A stretch of 64,000 nucleotides of DNA from CADEFX01 sp046154585 (GCA_046154585.1 JBJXDX010000103.1:1-64000), one strand, 5' to 3'. Shown: positions 17,658 to 27,076, counted from the first letter of the stretch. Notes: a model not told the origin generated them from the letters alone. Translations and numbers: made by a program.

Positions 17658-19277
17658 GTGGCTGATACCGTGCGCGTGCGGCCGGGCGGCAACGTCGTCG
17701 AGTTCTCCGTTTCGGAACTCTCCAACGCCATCAAGCAGGCGCTGGAGGACGGATTCGGCTTCGTGCGGCTGCGCGGCGAGATCTCGGGCTTCCGCGGGCC
17801 GCATTCGTCGGGCCACTGCTACTTCTCGCTGAAAGACGACAAAGCGCGCATCGAGGCGGTGGTCTGGCGCGGCACGATTCCGCGGCTGAAATGCAAGCCT
17901 GCGGAAGGGCTCGAAGTCATCGCCACGGGCCGCATCACGACCTTTCCAGGCTCGTCCAAGTATCAGATCGTCATCGACATGCTGGAACCGGCCGGCATCG
18001 GCGCGTTGATGGCGTTGCTCGATGAGCGCAAGAAGAAACTTGGCGCCGAAGGGCTGTTCGACGAGGCGCGCAAGCGCAAGCTGCCGCATCTGCCGAAGGT
18101 CATCGGCGTCATCACGTCGCCGACCGGCGCCGTGATCCGCGACATGCTGCATGGCTTCAACGAGCGCTTTCCCGCGCACGTCGTGGTGTGGCCGGTGCGG
18201 GTGCAGGGCGAGACCAGCGCAGCGGAGGTGGCCGCCGCCATCCACGGCTTCAATGCGATGCAGCCCGGAGGGGCGTTACCGCAGCCCGACGTGCTGATCG
18301 TTGCGCGCGGTGGCGGCAGCCTGGAGGACCTGTGGAGCTTCAATGAGGAGATCGTTGTCCGTGCCGCTGCTGCAAGCAAGATCCCGCTGATCTCGGCGGT
18401 CGGTCACGAGACCGATTGGACACTGATTGATCTCGCCGCCGACGCGCGGGCGCCGACGCCGACGAAAGCCGCCGAGTGGGCCGTGCCGAAGTTCAGCGAA
18501 CTCGTGGAAGCGGCCGGCAAGCTCGGACTGCGTCTCGGCACCGCCGCGCGCCGTGTCGTCGAGAGCGCGCGGACGCATTTCAGGGCGGCAGCGCGCGGCC
18601 TGCCGCGGCTCGATGAGCTGCTGGCACTGCCGCGGCAGCGCTTCGATGCGGCGGAGCGCCGGCTGTCGCGCGCGCTCCTCGGCAACACGCAGGCGCACGC
18701 CCGACGCTTTGCCGGCGTTTCGCCGCGGCTGCAGCCCCGGCTCCTCCATGTCCGCATCGAAAGGGCTGCCGATCGCGTCGAGCGTGTCGCCCGCAGAAAG
18801 GCGCAGGCGCTCAGTCACGGCACGGGAGCACGGCGCGCACGTTTCGAACGACTCGCGGGCAGGCTGTCGTCGCGGCCGGTGGCGCGCAGGCTGACCGAGA
18901 GACGCGAGCGGCTGGATGAACTGGCACTGCGGCTGCCGCAATGCTTTGAAGCCAGTGTGTTGCACCGGCGACGCGCGCTGTCCGCCCAGGCGCAGATGCT
19001 GACTGCCTTGAGCTACCAAGGCGTGCTGCGGCGCGGCTTCGCGCTCATCAGGAACGAGGCCGGGCATGCGGTCCGTTCGGTGGAGGGCCTCGTGCCGGGC
19101 CAGCGGCTGGATGTCGAGCTCGCGGACGGAAATGTCGCAGCCGAGGTCCAAGGGGCCAAGGCGCGGCCTGCCGATGCGGCGACCGAGACGGCACCGCTCG
19201 GCGATACGCCGGCTCCGTTGCGTGGCATCAGCAAGCCGAAAAAACCGCCCGGCGGACAGGGCTCGCTCTTCGAATGA
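17658..19277 (+). CDS. xseA: Exodeoxyribonuclease VII large subunit
   Basis: Catalytic subunit of the single-strand-specific exonuclease VII. The N-terminal OB-fold segment shows the FVRLRGEISGFRGPHSSGHCYFSLKD pattern, in the region of residues 34-60. The nuclease domain includes VIGVITSPTGAVIRDML, ARGGGSLEDLWSFNEE and SAVGHETDWTLID. A long Arg-rich helical region follows, as expected for the coiled-coil arm. At 539 aa it is longer than E. coli XseA (456) because of an extended C terminus. The start is GTG 17658. Confidence 0.95.
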   Translation: MADTVRVRPGGNVVEFSVSELSNAIKQALEDGFGFVRLRGEISGFRGPHSSGHCYFSLKDDKARIEAVVWRGTIPRLKCKPAEGLEVIATGRITTFPGSSKYQIVIDMLEPAGIGALMALLDERKKKLGAEGLFDEARKRKLPHLPKVIGVITSPTGAVIRDMLHGFNERFPAHVVVWPVRVQGETSAAEVAAAIHGFNAMQPGGALPQPDVLIVARGGGSLEDLWSFNEEIVVRAAAASKIPLISAVGHETDWTLIDLAADARAPTPTKAAEWAVPKFSELVEAAGKLGLRLGTAARRVVESARTHFRAAARGLPRLDELLALPRQRFDAAERRLSRALLGNTQAHARRFAGVSPRLQPRLLHVRIERAADRVERVARRKAQALSHGTGARRARFERLAGRLSSRPVARRLTERRERLDELALRLPQCFEASVLHRRRALSAQAQMLTALSYQGVLRRGFALIRNEAGHAVRSVEGLVPGQRLDVELADGNVAAEVQGAKARPADAATETAPLGDTPAPLRGISKPKKPPGGQGSLFE

Positions 19278-19379
19278 CAGTATGCGGCAACCACATGGCT
19301 CGCATACTCTGGCTAAGCGCCGGCCCGCGATGTATTGTGGCGCGGTTTTTGGGCCGAACTTAATGGCGACTATAACGAA

Positions 19380-19613
19380 ATGAACCGGTTCGAACGGCTG
19401 TTCGGTCTCAAGGGCGAGGCCCGAGTCAAATTCCTCGATGGCGAATTCCAGGTGGTTTCACCGGGCGATTTCGTCACCTGTGCCGTGACCGGCGAGGCGA
19501 TCGCGCTGCCGGACCTGCGCTATTGGAGCGTCGAACTGCAGGAAGCCTATGCAACGGCCGACGCATCGCTGCAGCGCTATCGCGAGATGCGCCACAAGCT
19601 GCATAGAGATTAG
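19380..19613 (+). CDS. DUF2093 family protein
   Basis: A 77-aa protein of unknown function, recognised as DUF2093 from MNRFERLFG, the FLDGEFQVVSPGDFV core and the AVTGEAIALPDLRYWSVELQEAY segment. In many Hyphomicrobiales it sits between xseA and lpxK exactly as here. ATG 19380 is preferred over an upstream TTG/ATG frame extension because the family begins at MNRFER. Its TAG shares four bases with the lpxK stop on the other strand. Confidence 0.88.
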   Translation: MNRFERLFGLKGEARVKFLDGEFQVVSPGDFVTCAVTGEAIALPDLRYWSVELQEAYATADASLQRYREMRHKLHRD

Positions 19614-20656
19614 ATAGCGTTGGCGGATTTGGCGCTGACCGCAACTTCAAGCAAAGCCTTGAGCCGTTCCCTGTCCCGCTCGCCGAAGACCAAGGCGATC
19701 GGAAGGACGCGCGATGCGTCCTTGAGGCGGCCCACACATTCGGTCGAGCCGTCCATGCGCACCCAGTCCTTCTCGGTTGTGATCAAAGTTGCCGAGGCGG
19801 CCGATGCCCGGTCCATAAGTCTCCGAGCATCGGCCTCACCGAATGAATGATGATCGGGAAAGGACACCGCCTGGACGACGTTTGCCCCGAATCTCCGCAG
19901 AAGATCAAAAAAACGCTGCGGCGCTCCCGTACCGGCGAAAGCGACGACATCCGCGTTTTCCAGCCACGCAACCGGCTCGGTGGGCTGCACGGATGCCGTC
20001 AGGACGGGACCCGGAAAGCGCTGCCGTAGCCAGTCGGCGGTCGCTGTACTGCCGGCATCCTGCGGTTCATTGACAACGATCGCGTCCGCCAATCCAAACT
20101 GGAAATCGAGCGGTGCACGCAGAGGACCTGCGGGGATCACGCGGCCGTTGCCGATACCGCGGCGCCCGTCGACCACCGCCAGCGACAAATCCTTGGCCAG
20201 TGACGGATTCTGCATCCCGTCATCCATGATGATGACATCGGCCGGGCGATCGCCGGTCTCGATGGCCTTGGCGCCGGCGGCACGGTCGCGGGAGACGAGC
20301 GTCGGTGCCTGGCGCGCCAGCAGCAGCGGCTCGTCGCCGACGTCGGCAGCCGTGTCGGCGGCCTGGTCCACCCAGTGCGGGCCCGCGCGGCGGCCGCCAT
20401 AGCCGCGCGTCAGAAAGATCGTCTTACGTCCCAGGCGCTGCAACTCGGCCGCCACCTGAACCGCGAGTGGCGTCTTGCCCGTGCCGCCCACCGTGAAATT
20501 GCCGATGCAGACAACCGGGAGGCGAGACCGATAGACGGTCGACCGTTCATAAGACCGCGTGGCGATGGCGCCCCAAATCGCACCGATGGGCTGCAGAAGC
20601 CGTTGCACCAGACGATGGTCGGCATCGTACCACCACACCGGCTCGTCAAGACGCAC
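19610..20656 (-). CDS. lpxK: Tetraacyldisaccharide 4'-kinase
   Basis: Inner-membrane kinase that phosphorylates the 4' position of the lipid A disaccharide precursor. It has the Walker-A-like GNFTVGGTGKTPLAV and the DDGMQNPSL motif that follows it in the family. At the C terminus FPDHHSFGEAD precedes TTEKDWVRM. The start is GTG 20656, and the gene overlaps the end of waaA by 11 bases, indicating a waaA-lpxK operon. The length of 348 aa is normal. Confidence 0.95.
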   Translation of the reverse strand: MRLDEPVWWYDADHRLVQRLLQPIGAIWGAIATRSYERSTVYRSRLPVVCIGNFTVGGTGKTPLAVQVAAELQRLGRKTIFLTRGYGGRRAGPHWVDQAADTAADVGDEPLLLARQAPTLVSRDRAAGAKAIETGDRPADVIIMDDGMQNPSLAKDLSLAVVDGRRGIGNGRVIPAGPLRAPLDFQFGLADAIVVNEPQDAGSTATADWLRQRFPGPVLTASVQPTEPVAWLENADVVAFAGTGAPQRFFDLLRRFGANVVQAVSFPDHHSFGEADARRLMDRASAASATLITTEKDWVRMDGSTECVGRLKDASRVLPIALVFGERDRERLKALLEVAVSAKSANAI

Positions 20657-21977
20657 GCTTCAGCCCCGTGCCGGCCGGAACGAGTGCCAAAAGGGCGCCG
20701 AGCGTTCGCTGCAGGGCCCCAGAAAGCGACTTCAGCGCCTCGCCGGCGCGCGTGCGCACCACATCGAGCCGGGCCGGGTCGCTGCGCAACGCGAGAACGG
20801 TCTCCGCCAGCGTGTCAGCGGATGTGACCTCGCAGGCACCGCCGCGCTCGAAAAGCACCCGGTAGGCATCGGCGAAGTTCGACCAATGCGGGCCGGTCAG
20901 CACCGCCGCGCCATGGCGGACCGCTTCGATCGGATTCTGCCCCCCCCTCTCGACCAGGGAGCCGCCAATGAAGGCGATCGGCGCCAGCGCGTACAGGGTG
21001 CCGAGCTCGCCGATCGTGTCGGCGATGTAGATATCGGTGTCGCCGGCGGGAAGATGGCCGAGCGAGCGCCGCGCGACGGTCAGGCCTTGGGCCTGCAGCA
21101 TCTCGGCAATGGCCGCGCCGCGCTCGGGATGGCGCGGCGCCAAGATCGTTACAAAGCGCTCGAGCGCGCCCGCCAGCGTGCGGTGGGCGGAGCCGATGAT
21201 GGCCTCCTCGCCCTCGTGCGTGCTGGCCGCGACCAAAACCGGCCTGCCGGCTAGCACCGCCTCCAGCCGCCGCAGTTCCACATCGTCGACCGGAGGCGGA
21301 GGGGAATCGATCTTGAGATTGCCCGCAGCAATAGCGTGAGGTGCGCCGAGCTCAGAGAACTGCCGTGCCAGCGCCTCGCTCTGCGCCAGCACGAGATCGA
21401 AGCGGGAAAAGAGCTGGCTTGCGACTCGCGGGCGCCGCTGCCACCGCTCGAACGAGCCTTGCGACATGCGTGCATTGACGAGCGCGAGCGGGATGCCCCG
21501 CGCATGGCTCTCAAAAAGGAGGTTCGGCCAGATCTCCTGCTCCGTGAACACGGCGAGGCTCGGGCGCCAATGGTCGAGGAACTTGCCCACGAACTCAGGG
21601 GCATCGAGGGGCACGTACTGATGAATGGCGCCAGGTGGCAGCCGGCCTGCGGCCAGCCGCGCCGATGTCACAGTGCCGGTCGTCAAGAGCACCTGCAGAT
21701 ACGGGCGCGCGTCCATCAGGGCCCCGATGAGCGGCAGAATCGCATTGGTTTCGCCCACGCTGGCCGCGTGACACCAGGCGACCATGCCCTCGGGCCGGAG
21801 GGCGGCAGATTCGCCCAAGCGTTCGCCACGGCGGGCGGGATCTTCTTTGCCGCGCCGCTCGCGATGGCTCAGAATTAGCCCTGCGGCGGGACGCGCAAGA
21901 GACGTCAGCGCCCGGTACATCGACAGGGCAAAGCCGAGGTCAGACCGCCGCTCTTGGCTCTCAATCGAGCTGGCCAT
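20646..21977 (-). CDS. waaA: 3-deoxy-D-manno-octulosonic acid (Kdo) transferase
   Basis: GT30 glycosyltransferase that adds Kdo to lipid IVA. It has RRGKEDPARRGERLG near the N terminus and the WCHAASVGETNAILPL segment. FTEQEIWPNLLFE and the ASTHEGEEAII motif follow, and near the end IGGSLVERGGQNPIEA. ATG 21977 gives 443 aa and ATG 21920 gives 424 aa; both keep the membrane-anchor segment. It is divergent from the phosphatase-like gene with a 119-base gap. Confidence 0.93.
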   Translation of the reverse strand: MASSIESQERRSDLGFALSMYRALTSLARPAAGLILSHRERRGKEDPARRGERLGESAALRPEGMVAWCHAASVGETNAILPLIGALMDARPYLQVLLTTGTVTSARLAAGRLPPGAIHQYVPLDAPEFVGKFLDHWRPSLAVFTEQEIWPNLLFESHARGIPLALVNARMSQGSFERWQRRPRVASQLFSRFDLVLAQSEALARQFSELGAPHAIAAGNLKIDSPPPPVDDVELRRLEAVLAGRPVLVAASTHEGEEAIIGSAHRTLAGALERFVTILAPRHPERGAAIAEMLQAQGLTVARRSLGHLPAGDTDIYIADTIGELGTLYALAPIAFIGGSLVERGGQNPIEAVRHGAAVLTGPHWSNFADAYRVLFERGGACEVTSADTLAETVLALRSDPARLDVVRTRAGEALKSLSGALQRTLGALLALVPAGTGLKRAS

Positions 21978-22096
21978 TCTGTTGATAGCACTCTTGCGGC
22001 GGGTGCACGGCCCCGCGACGGTGTGTTGATCCCAATTTGTATAGCGGATATTAAACCGATCCCAAAGGAGACGATTCACCGCCATGCAGAGAAATA

Positions 22097-22894
22097 TTGT
22101 ATGTTGAGCGGGGTGGTTTGGTCGTCTCCGCAAACAAGCGTGGCAATCCGGTGGCTGTGACCAAAATCGTGAAGTATCCGCGCCGAATCGTGCGGCAAAA
22201 AGTCCGAGGTGTGCGGGTCGCGATCACCGACCGCGCGCCGGAGTGGATGCGCGCTCTTTTCGCACCGGCCACGCACTACGCCGACATGCTGCTCGTGGAT
22301 CACGGCATCTTCCGGCTGTTTTATCTCAATCGCCATAAGCTCGCCGATGGCGCTTGGCGCGCGGCACAACCCGCGCCGCATCAAATCCGCCGTATCGCGG
22401 ACATGGGCGTCAAAACGATCGTCAATCTCAGAGGCGAGCGGTATTGCGGCAGCTACTGGCTCGAACGCAAGGCATGCCATGCGGCTGGGCTCCAACTGGA
22501 GAACTACCAGGTGCGCTCGCGCGCGGCTCCGAGCAAGGCGGAGGTTCTGGGTGCGCGCGATCTGTTCGAGCGCATCACATACCCAATGCTGATGCACTGC
22601 AAATCCGGCGCAGACCGGGCGGGCCTGATGAGCACGCTGTTCCTCATTGCGAAAGAAAAAGTTCCCGTCGACATCGCGCGCAAGCAGCTCGGACTGAAAT
22701 ACGGGCACATCCGCCAGGCGGACACGGGCATCCTCGACTATTTCTTCGAGCGCTATCTCGAGGACAATGCCAAGTCGCCGATCGAGTTCTTCGACTGGGT
22801 TGAGCGGGTTTACGATCCCGACGACCTCAAGCGCTCGTTTGCGGCCAAGGGCTGGGCCAACATGCTCGTCAACCGCGTGCTGCGACGCGAATAG
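22097..22894 (+). CDS. Tyrosine/dual-specificity phosphatase-like protein
   Basis: A 265-aa protein with a cysteine-phosphatase P-loop HCKSGADRAG (C168 to R174, CX5R). Upstream lies a strand-Asp-type segment VKTIVNLRGER, as in DUF442/PTP-like enzymes. A short basic N terminus precedes the domain. The start is uncertain: TTG 22097 gives the listed length, and GTG at 22151 or 22157 is equally possible. It sits between waaA (divergent) and an MsbA-like exporter (convergent, 16-base gap), so an envelope phosphate role is possible but unproven. Confidence 0.78.
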   Translation: MYVERGGLVVSANKRGNPVAVTKIVKYPRRIVRQKVRGVRVAITDRAPEWMRALFAPATHYADMLLVDHGIFRLFYLNRHKLADGAWRAAQPAPHQIRRIADMGVKTIVNLRGERYCGSYWLERKACHAAGLQLENYQVRSRAAPSKAEVLGARDLFERITYPMLMHCKSGADRAGLMSTLFLIAKEKVPVDIARKQLGLKYGHIRQADTGILDYFFERYLEDNAKSPIEFFDWVERVYDPDDLKRSFAAKGWANMLVNRVLRRE

Positions 22895-22910
22895 CCCGAA
22901 CGAATCAGAT

Positions 22911-24719
22911 TTATTGCGCGGCGTCCTGGGCTCCGCCGGCGAGAAACTGCGTGCGGGACAAGCGCGCATAGGCGCCGCCCCTGGCGACCAGCTCGGCATG
23001 CGTGCCGGCCTCAATAATCTGCCCGCCCTCCATGACACGAATCTGGTGCGCGCTCTGCACGGTCGACAACCGGTGCGCGATGACGAGCGTCGTGCGGCCC
23101 TTGGTGAAACGAGCCAGCGCCGCCTGCACCAGTTGTTCCGATTCAGTATCGAGCGCGCTCGTCGCCTCGTCGAGCAGCAGGATCGGCGCGTTCTTCAGGA
23201 TGGCCCGCGCGAGAGCCAGACGCTGACGCTGCCCGCCGGACAACCGCATGCCGCGATCGCCGATCTGGCTGTCGTAGCCGTTGGGTTGCGTAACGATGAA
23301 ATCGTGCGCGGCAGCCGCGCGCGCGGCTGCGATGATCTCGGCCTCGGTCGCGTCCAGCCGGCCGAGGGCGATGTTGGCGCGGATGGTGTCGTCGAACAGC
23401 GTCACGTCCTGGCTGACGACGGAGATCGCATCGCGCAGGCTGTCGAGGGTAACATCGCGGATATCCTGCCCATCGATGGTGATATGGCCGCCGGTGACGT
23501 CGAACAGGCGCGGCACGAGATTGATGAGCGTCGATTTGCCGGCGCCCGAGCGGCCGACGAGCGCAACGGTCGTGCCGCCGGCGACGTCCAGCGTGACGCC
23601 GCTCAGCGCTTCGCTGTCGCTCGCCCCGTAAGAGAACGAGACGTTGTCGAAGCGAATCGATCCCGTCGGGGCCTTAAGCGGCTGCGCGCCAGGTCGGTCG
23701 ACGATGGCCGGCTTTTCATCGATGATCTCATAGATGCGCTCGACGGCGGCCAGGCCTTCCTGGACCTTGGTCGAGAGGCTGCCGATACCACGCACGGGCT
23801 GGGCCGCTAACATAAGCGCGCCGATGAAGCCCATGAACTGGCCTATGGTGGCCTCGCCCCCTGACATGCGCCATGCCGCGAGCCCGACGACACCAGCGAC
23901 GGCAATACCGCCGAGTGCTTCGAGCATGGGGTCGAGCCGCGACCGGCTCTTCACCGCCTTCATGCGCAGGCCGTAGAGCTGCTCGAAACTGGTGTTCATG
24001 CGCGACGCGGCATAGTCTTCGAGGCGGAAAGCCTTGATCAGGCGCACGCCCGAGAGCTTTTCCGTGAGCAGGGACGTCATGTCGCCGAGCTCGCTTTGAG
24101 TCCGCTTGGCGACCCGCCGCAAGCGCTTGCCGATGGCCATGATCGGCAACACCGCCACCGGGTAGACGCCCAGCACGACGAGCGACATCACCCAGTCCGT
24201 GTAGATCATGTAGGCCGCGAGACCCACGATAATGAGGCTGTCGCGCACGGCCGTATTGAGCGCGGCCTGCGCGGCCTGCTGCACGAAAACGATGTCGTTG
24301 GTCAGGCGCGACACCATGCGACCCGGCGTTTCGCGTGTGAGCCGAGCAAAATCGGCCGTGATCAGATGCCGGAAGGCGACCTTCTGCATGTCGGTGGTGA
24401 TGCGCATGATCACGCGATTGGTCGCCACCGTCTGCAGGTAGAGCAGGACGCTGCGGACGGCCGTCACGATGACGATGGCCGCCAGCACCCAGCGCAGCTG
24501 CGTGAAGTCCCCGCCGGACAAGGCGTCGAACGAATATTCCAGGATCTTCGGATAGGAGGCCGTGGCTGCGGCGAGCAGGCCCGTCAGCGTCAGAACGCCG
24601 ATGAGCGTGCGCCAGCGCGGCCACACCCAGTCGGACAGAAAACGCGCCAGCAGATGGCGCGTTCGATCGTCCAGCGTAAGCTGCGGCTTCGGCGTCGCTG
24701 TGTCGCGTGTCTCGGCCAA
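22911..24719 (-). CDS. MsbA-like ABC transporter, fused permease and ATPase
   Basis: A 602-aa half transporter. Six membrane segments lie in residues 30-320 and the nucleotide-binding domain in 350-590. Walker A is GRSGAGKST, the signature is LSGGQRQRLALARAI, Walker B is ILLLDEATSALD and the H-loop is VIAHRLSTV. The start is TTG 24719, supported by GGAGG four bases upstream. Lipid A genes lpxK and waaA are near, so export of lipid A-core or another lipid is a reasonable inference, but ABCB-type half transporters are diverse. Confidence 0.88.
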   Translation of the reverse strand: MAETRDTATPKPQLTLDDRTRHLLARFLSDWVWPRWRTLIGVLTLTGLLAAATASYPKILEYSFDALSGGDFTQLRWVLAAIVIVTAVRSVLLYLQTVATNRVIMRITTDMQKVAFRHLITADFARLTRETPGRMVSRLTNDIVFVQQAAQAALNTAVRDSLIIVGLAAYMIYTDWVMSLVVLGVYPVAVLPIMAIGKRLRRVAKRTQSELGDMTSLLTEKLSGVRLIKAFRLEDYAASRMNTSFEQLYGLRMKAVKSRSRLDPMLEALGGIAVAGVVGLAAWRMSGGEATIGQFMGFIGALMLAAQPVRGIGSLSTKVQEGLAAVERIYEIIDEKPAIVDRPGAQPLKAPTGSIRFDNVSFSYGASDSEALSGVTLDVAGGTTVALVGRSGAGKSTLINLVPRLFDVTGGHITIDGQDIRDVTLDSLRDAISVVSQDVTLFDDTIRANIALGRLDATEAEIIAAARAAAAHDFIVTQPNGYDSQIGDRGMRLSGGQRQRLALARAILKNAPILLLDEATSALDTESEQLVQAALARFTKGRTTLVIAHRLSTVQSAHQIRVMEGGQIIEAGTHAELVARGGAYARLSRTQFLAGGAQDAAQ

Positions 24720-24812
24720 TGGTCCTCCGCGGCGTGCACTTCCCGAGTCGCTCCGGGCGCGCCCATCGTGGTGCGTAGCATCCGGGGACGGCAGGCGCCA
24801 GCGCGCGCGACC

Positions 24813-25079
24813 TTACGGCGCGCCTGCGGCTGGTTTCTTCGTCGTGGCATCCGGATCGAGCAGGCGGTGCAGGTGAACGATGAAATAGCGCGTCTGGGCG
24901 TTGTCGACGGTGCGCTGCGCCACGGCCTTCCAGGCTTTGTAGGCCTCGGCGTAGTTGGGATAGATGCCGACGATGTCGAGCGCATCCAGGTTGGCGAATT
25001 CGATGCGATCGAGCGACTTGAGCTCCCCGCCCAAAACCATGTGGAGGAGCTGCGGTTTTTCGTCCGATGCGGCCGGCAT
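24813..25079 (-). CDS. DUF4170 family protein
   Basis: An 88-aa protein recognised as DUF4170 by the core LLHMVLGGEL followed by DIVGIYPNYAEAYKAWKAVAQRTVDNAQTRY, in the region of residues 11-65. Function is unknown. In related genomes it is found beside an MsbA-like transporter gene, as here, and it is probably co-transcribed with that exporter 93 bases downstream. There is no signal peptide or membrane segment. Confidence 0.85.
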   Translation of the reverse strand: MPAASDEKPQLLHMVLGGELKSLDRIEFANLDALDIVGIYPNYAEAYKAWKAVAQRTVDNAQTRYFIVHLHRLLDPDATTKKPAAGAP

Positions 25080-25220
25080 GATGGTCCCCGATAGGCGTCC
25101 CGCAATAGCACACGGTTTGATCGCAGCTTTAGGGTGTTCATTAAAGCGATCTGAAGCCTTTTATGCGACATTCAAATCAACCTGGACGCAAAATCAAAGC
25201 ACAAGTTCCAGGCATCGGGG

Positions 25221-25277
25221 CAGAAGGCGTCACCCGGCTCGCTCGAACCCTATGGGTTCGAACGGCTGGGCCTTCTG
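25221..25277. repeat. Hairpin-forming inverted repeat at the ubiA 3' end
   Basis: Outer arms CAGAAGGC (25221-25228) and GCCTTCTG (25270-25277) are perfect complements. Inner arms CGCTCGAACCC (25240-25250) and GGGTTCGAACG (25254-25264) pair with one G-U, leaving a three-base loop. It lies three bases past the ubiA stop, so it would form at the 3' end of that transcript. No T run follows on the reverse strand, so it is more like a REP or processing hairpin than an intrinsic terminator. The rest of 25080-25280 shows no gene. Confidence 0.6.
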
Positions 25278-25280
25278 CGT

Positions 25281-26249
25281 TCAGCGGCCGCCCGCCACGG
25301 CACCCCATGCCATCTCGGCGATGAGCCCCGCCACCAGCAGCCACCCGACCGTGCAGTTCGACCGGAACCGGACCAGGCAGTTCTGAGGATCGGAGATATC
25401 GAGCGTTTTGATCTGCCAGGCGAGGTGCGTTGCTGTGGTCGCAAGAGCGGCGGCGGCGACGAGACCTGCGCCGGCCAGATATCCGGCGACAGCCCATAGG
25501 ATCACCGCAGCACCGTAGAACGCAATGAGCCAGAGCTTGGTGTCGTCGCCAAATCGCAAGGCCGTGGACTTGAGGCCGAGTACCTCGTCGTCCTCCTTGT
25601 CCTGATGGGCGTAAATCGTGTCGTAGCCGATGGTCCAGAGGACGCAGCCCCCATACAGGAAGAGCGCCGGCAGCGCCAGCGCGCCCGTGACGGCCGCCCA
25701 CCCAATGAGGGCGCCCCATTTGAACGTCAGGCCGAGGACCAACTGCGGCCAATAGGTGAACCGCTTCATGAAGGGGTAGATCGCCACCAGCCCGAGCGAG
25801 GCAATGCCAAGGGCAACGGCAAACCAATTGAACTGCAACAGCACGGCCAGCCCGGCGAGGCACAAGACGACCATGAAAACCTTGGCCGCCGCCACGGTCA
25901 CCTGGCCTGACGGAATGGGACGGTTGCGCGTTCGGGCAACACCCGCATCGTAGTCCCGGTCGACGATATCGTTGTAGACGCAGCCCGCGCCGCGCATGAC
26001 GAGGGCACCGACGGCGAACAGGAGCGCGTACCACGGGTTGGGATACGCCTTCCCCAGCGAAAGCTCGGCCAGCGCCTGGGACCACCAGCAGGGAAACAGC
26101 AGGAGCCAGGCGCCCACCGGGCGGTCCGCGCGGGCCAACCGCAGATATGGCCGCCAGGCATGGGGCGCGTGGCGATCCACCCAGTTGCCGGAGGCGGCGT
26201 CGGGAACGACCGGCACCTCGGGTCCGGAATGCTGCTGCGAGACATGCAT
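25281..26249 (-). CDS. ubiA: 4-hydroxybenzoate polyprenyltransferase
   Basis: Membrane prenyltransferase that attaches the polyprenyl tail to 4-hydroxybenzoate in ubiquinone synthesis. The first Asp-rich motif is NDIVDRDYD within YNDIVDRDYDAGVARTRNRP, and the second is in DTIYAHQDKEDD. About eight to nine hydrophobic segments are visible. ATG 26249 gives 322 aa; a TTG at 26285 would add 12 residues. It is divergent from rsmE with an 83-base gap. Confidence 0.93.
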   Translation of the reverse strand: MHVSQQHSGPEVPVVPDAASGNWVDRHAPHAWRPYLRLARADRPVGAWLLLFPCWWSQALAELSLGKAYPNPWYALLFAVGALVMRGAGCVYNDIVDRDYDAGVARTRNRPIPSGQVTVAAAKVFMVVLCLAGLAVLLQFNWFAVALGIASLGLVAIYPFMKRFTYWPQLVLGLTFKWGALIGWAAVTGALALPALFLYGGCVLWTIGYDTIYAHQDKEDDEVLGLKSTALRFGDDTKLWLIAFYGAAVILWAVAGYLAGAGLVAAAALATTATHLAWQIKTLDISDPQNCLVRFRSNCTVGWLLVAGLIAEMAWGAVAGGR

Positions 26250-26332
26250 GTGCGGCACCGTAGTGAACTGCGGCGCGCCCCGCAATCGCTGGTCGAGATG
26301 ACGGCGTGGGCGCGGGCCGCTATCAATGGGCC

Positions 26333-27076
26333 ATGACGGATGACACCGATTTCAGAGTCCCGCGGGTCTATGTCGAAGTCGATCTCGCCGCCGGCGGGAC
26401 GGTCGCCTGCACGCGCGAGCAGACCAACTATCTGCGCAACGTGTTGCGGCTGGGCGCAGGCGACGTTGTTCTCGTGTTCAACGGACGCGACGGAGAATGG
26501 CAGGCGCAGCTCGGGCTCGATGGCCGGCGCGACGCTTCGCTCACGCCCCTGCGGCCGGTCCGCCCGCAGCAAGTGGGCCCCGACCTTCATTACCTGTTTG
26601 CTCCGCTGAAGCATGCGCGGCTCGACTACATGGTGCAGAAGGCGACGGAGATGGGGGCGGCGCGGCTGGCGCCAGTCCTGACCCAGCGCACCGTGCCGAG
26701 CCGGGTCAACCTCGACCGCATGCGCGCTAACGTCATCGAGGCGGCGGAACAGTGCGGCATTCTGACGATCCCCGAGGTGGCGGAGCCGCGCCGGCTCGAG
26801 GCGGTCCTGTCGGACTGGAACGCCGGTCGGACGCTGATCTTCTGTGACGAAAGTGCCGCCATTAAAAATCCCATGGTGGCGCTGGCAGCCGTTGAGACCC
26901 AAGCTTTTGCCGTGTTGATCGGACCTGAGGGCGGGTTCGCAGAATCCGAGCGCGAGATGCTGCTTTCCAAGGCGTTCGTGGTGCCCATCTCCCTCGGCCC
27001 CCGCATCGTGCGGGCGGATACGGCCGCTGTCGCGGCTCTCGCACTCGTGAATGCCGCGCTCGGAGACTGGAGATAG
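26333..27076 (+). CDS. rsmE: 16S rRNA (uracil1498-N3)-methyltransferase
   Basis: Methylates U1498 of 16S rRNA. It is a SPOUT-class enzyme with an N-terminal PUA-like region. The knot motifs IGPEGGFAESE and LGPRIVRADTAAVAAL are present (the usual Thr-rich LRTETA motif appears as VRADTA). The central VQKATEMGAARLAPVL also fits the family. The length of 247 aa is normal. ATG 26333 is preferred over the upstream in-frame GTG 26306. The next gene, gshA, follows after 104 bases. Confidence 0.94.
   Translation: MTDDTDFRVPRVYVEVDLAAGGTVACTREQTNYLRNVLRLGAGDVVLVFNGRDGEWQAQLGLDGRRDASLTPLRPVRPQQVGPDLHYLFAPLKHARLDYMVQKATEMGAARLAPVLTQRTVPSRVNLDRMRANVIEAAEQCGILTIPEVAEPRRLEAVLSDWNAGRTLIFCDESAAIKNPMVALAAVETQAFAVLIGPEGGFAESEREMLLSKAFVVPISLGPRIVRADTAAVAALALVNAALGDWR

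Noticed and set aside
23728..25113. A 461-codon open frame on the - strand
   Set aside because: It is an alternative frame of the MsbA-like transporter and DUF4170 gene, which have full Walker and family motifs in their own frames.
25240..25264. tRNA-like T-arm sequence GGTTCGAAC
   Set aside because: No acceptor, D or anticodon stems can be formed around it; it is part of a simple palindrome.
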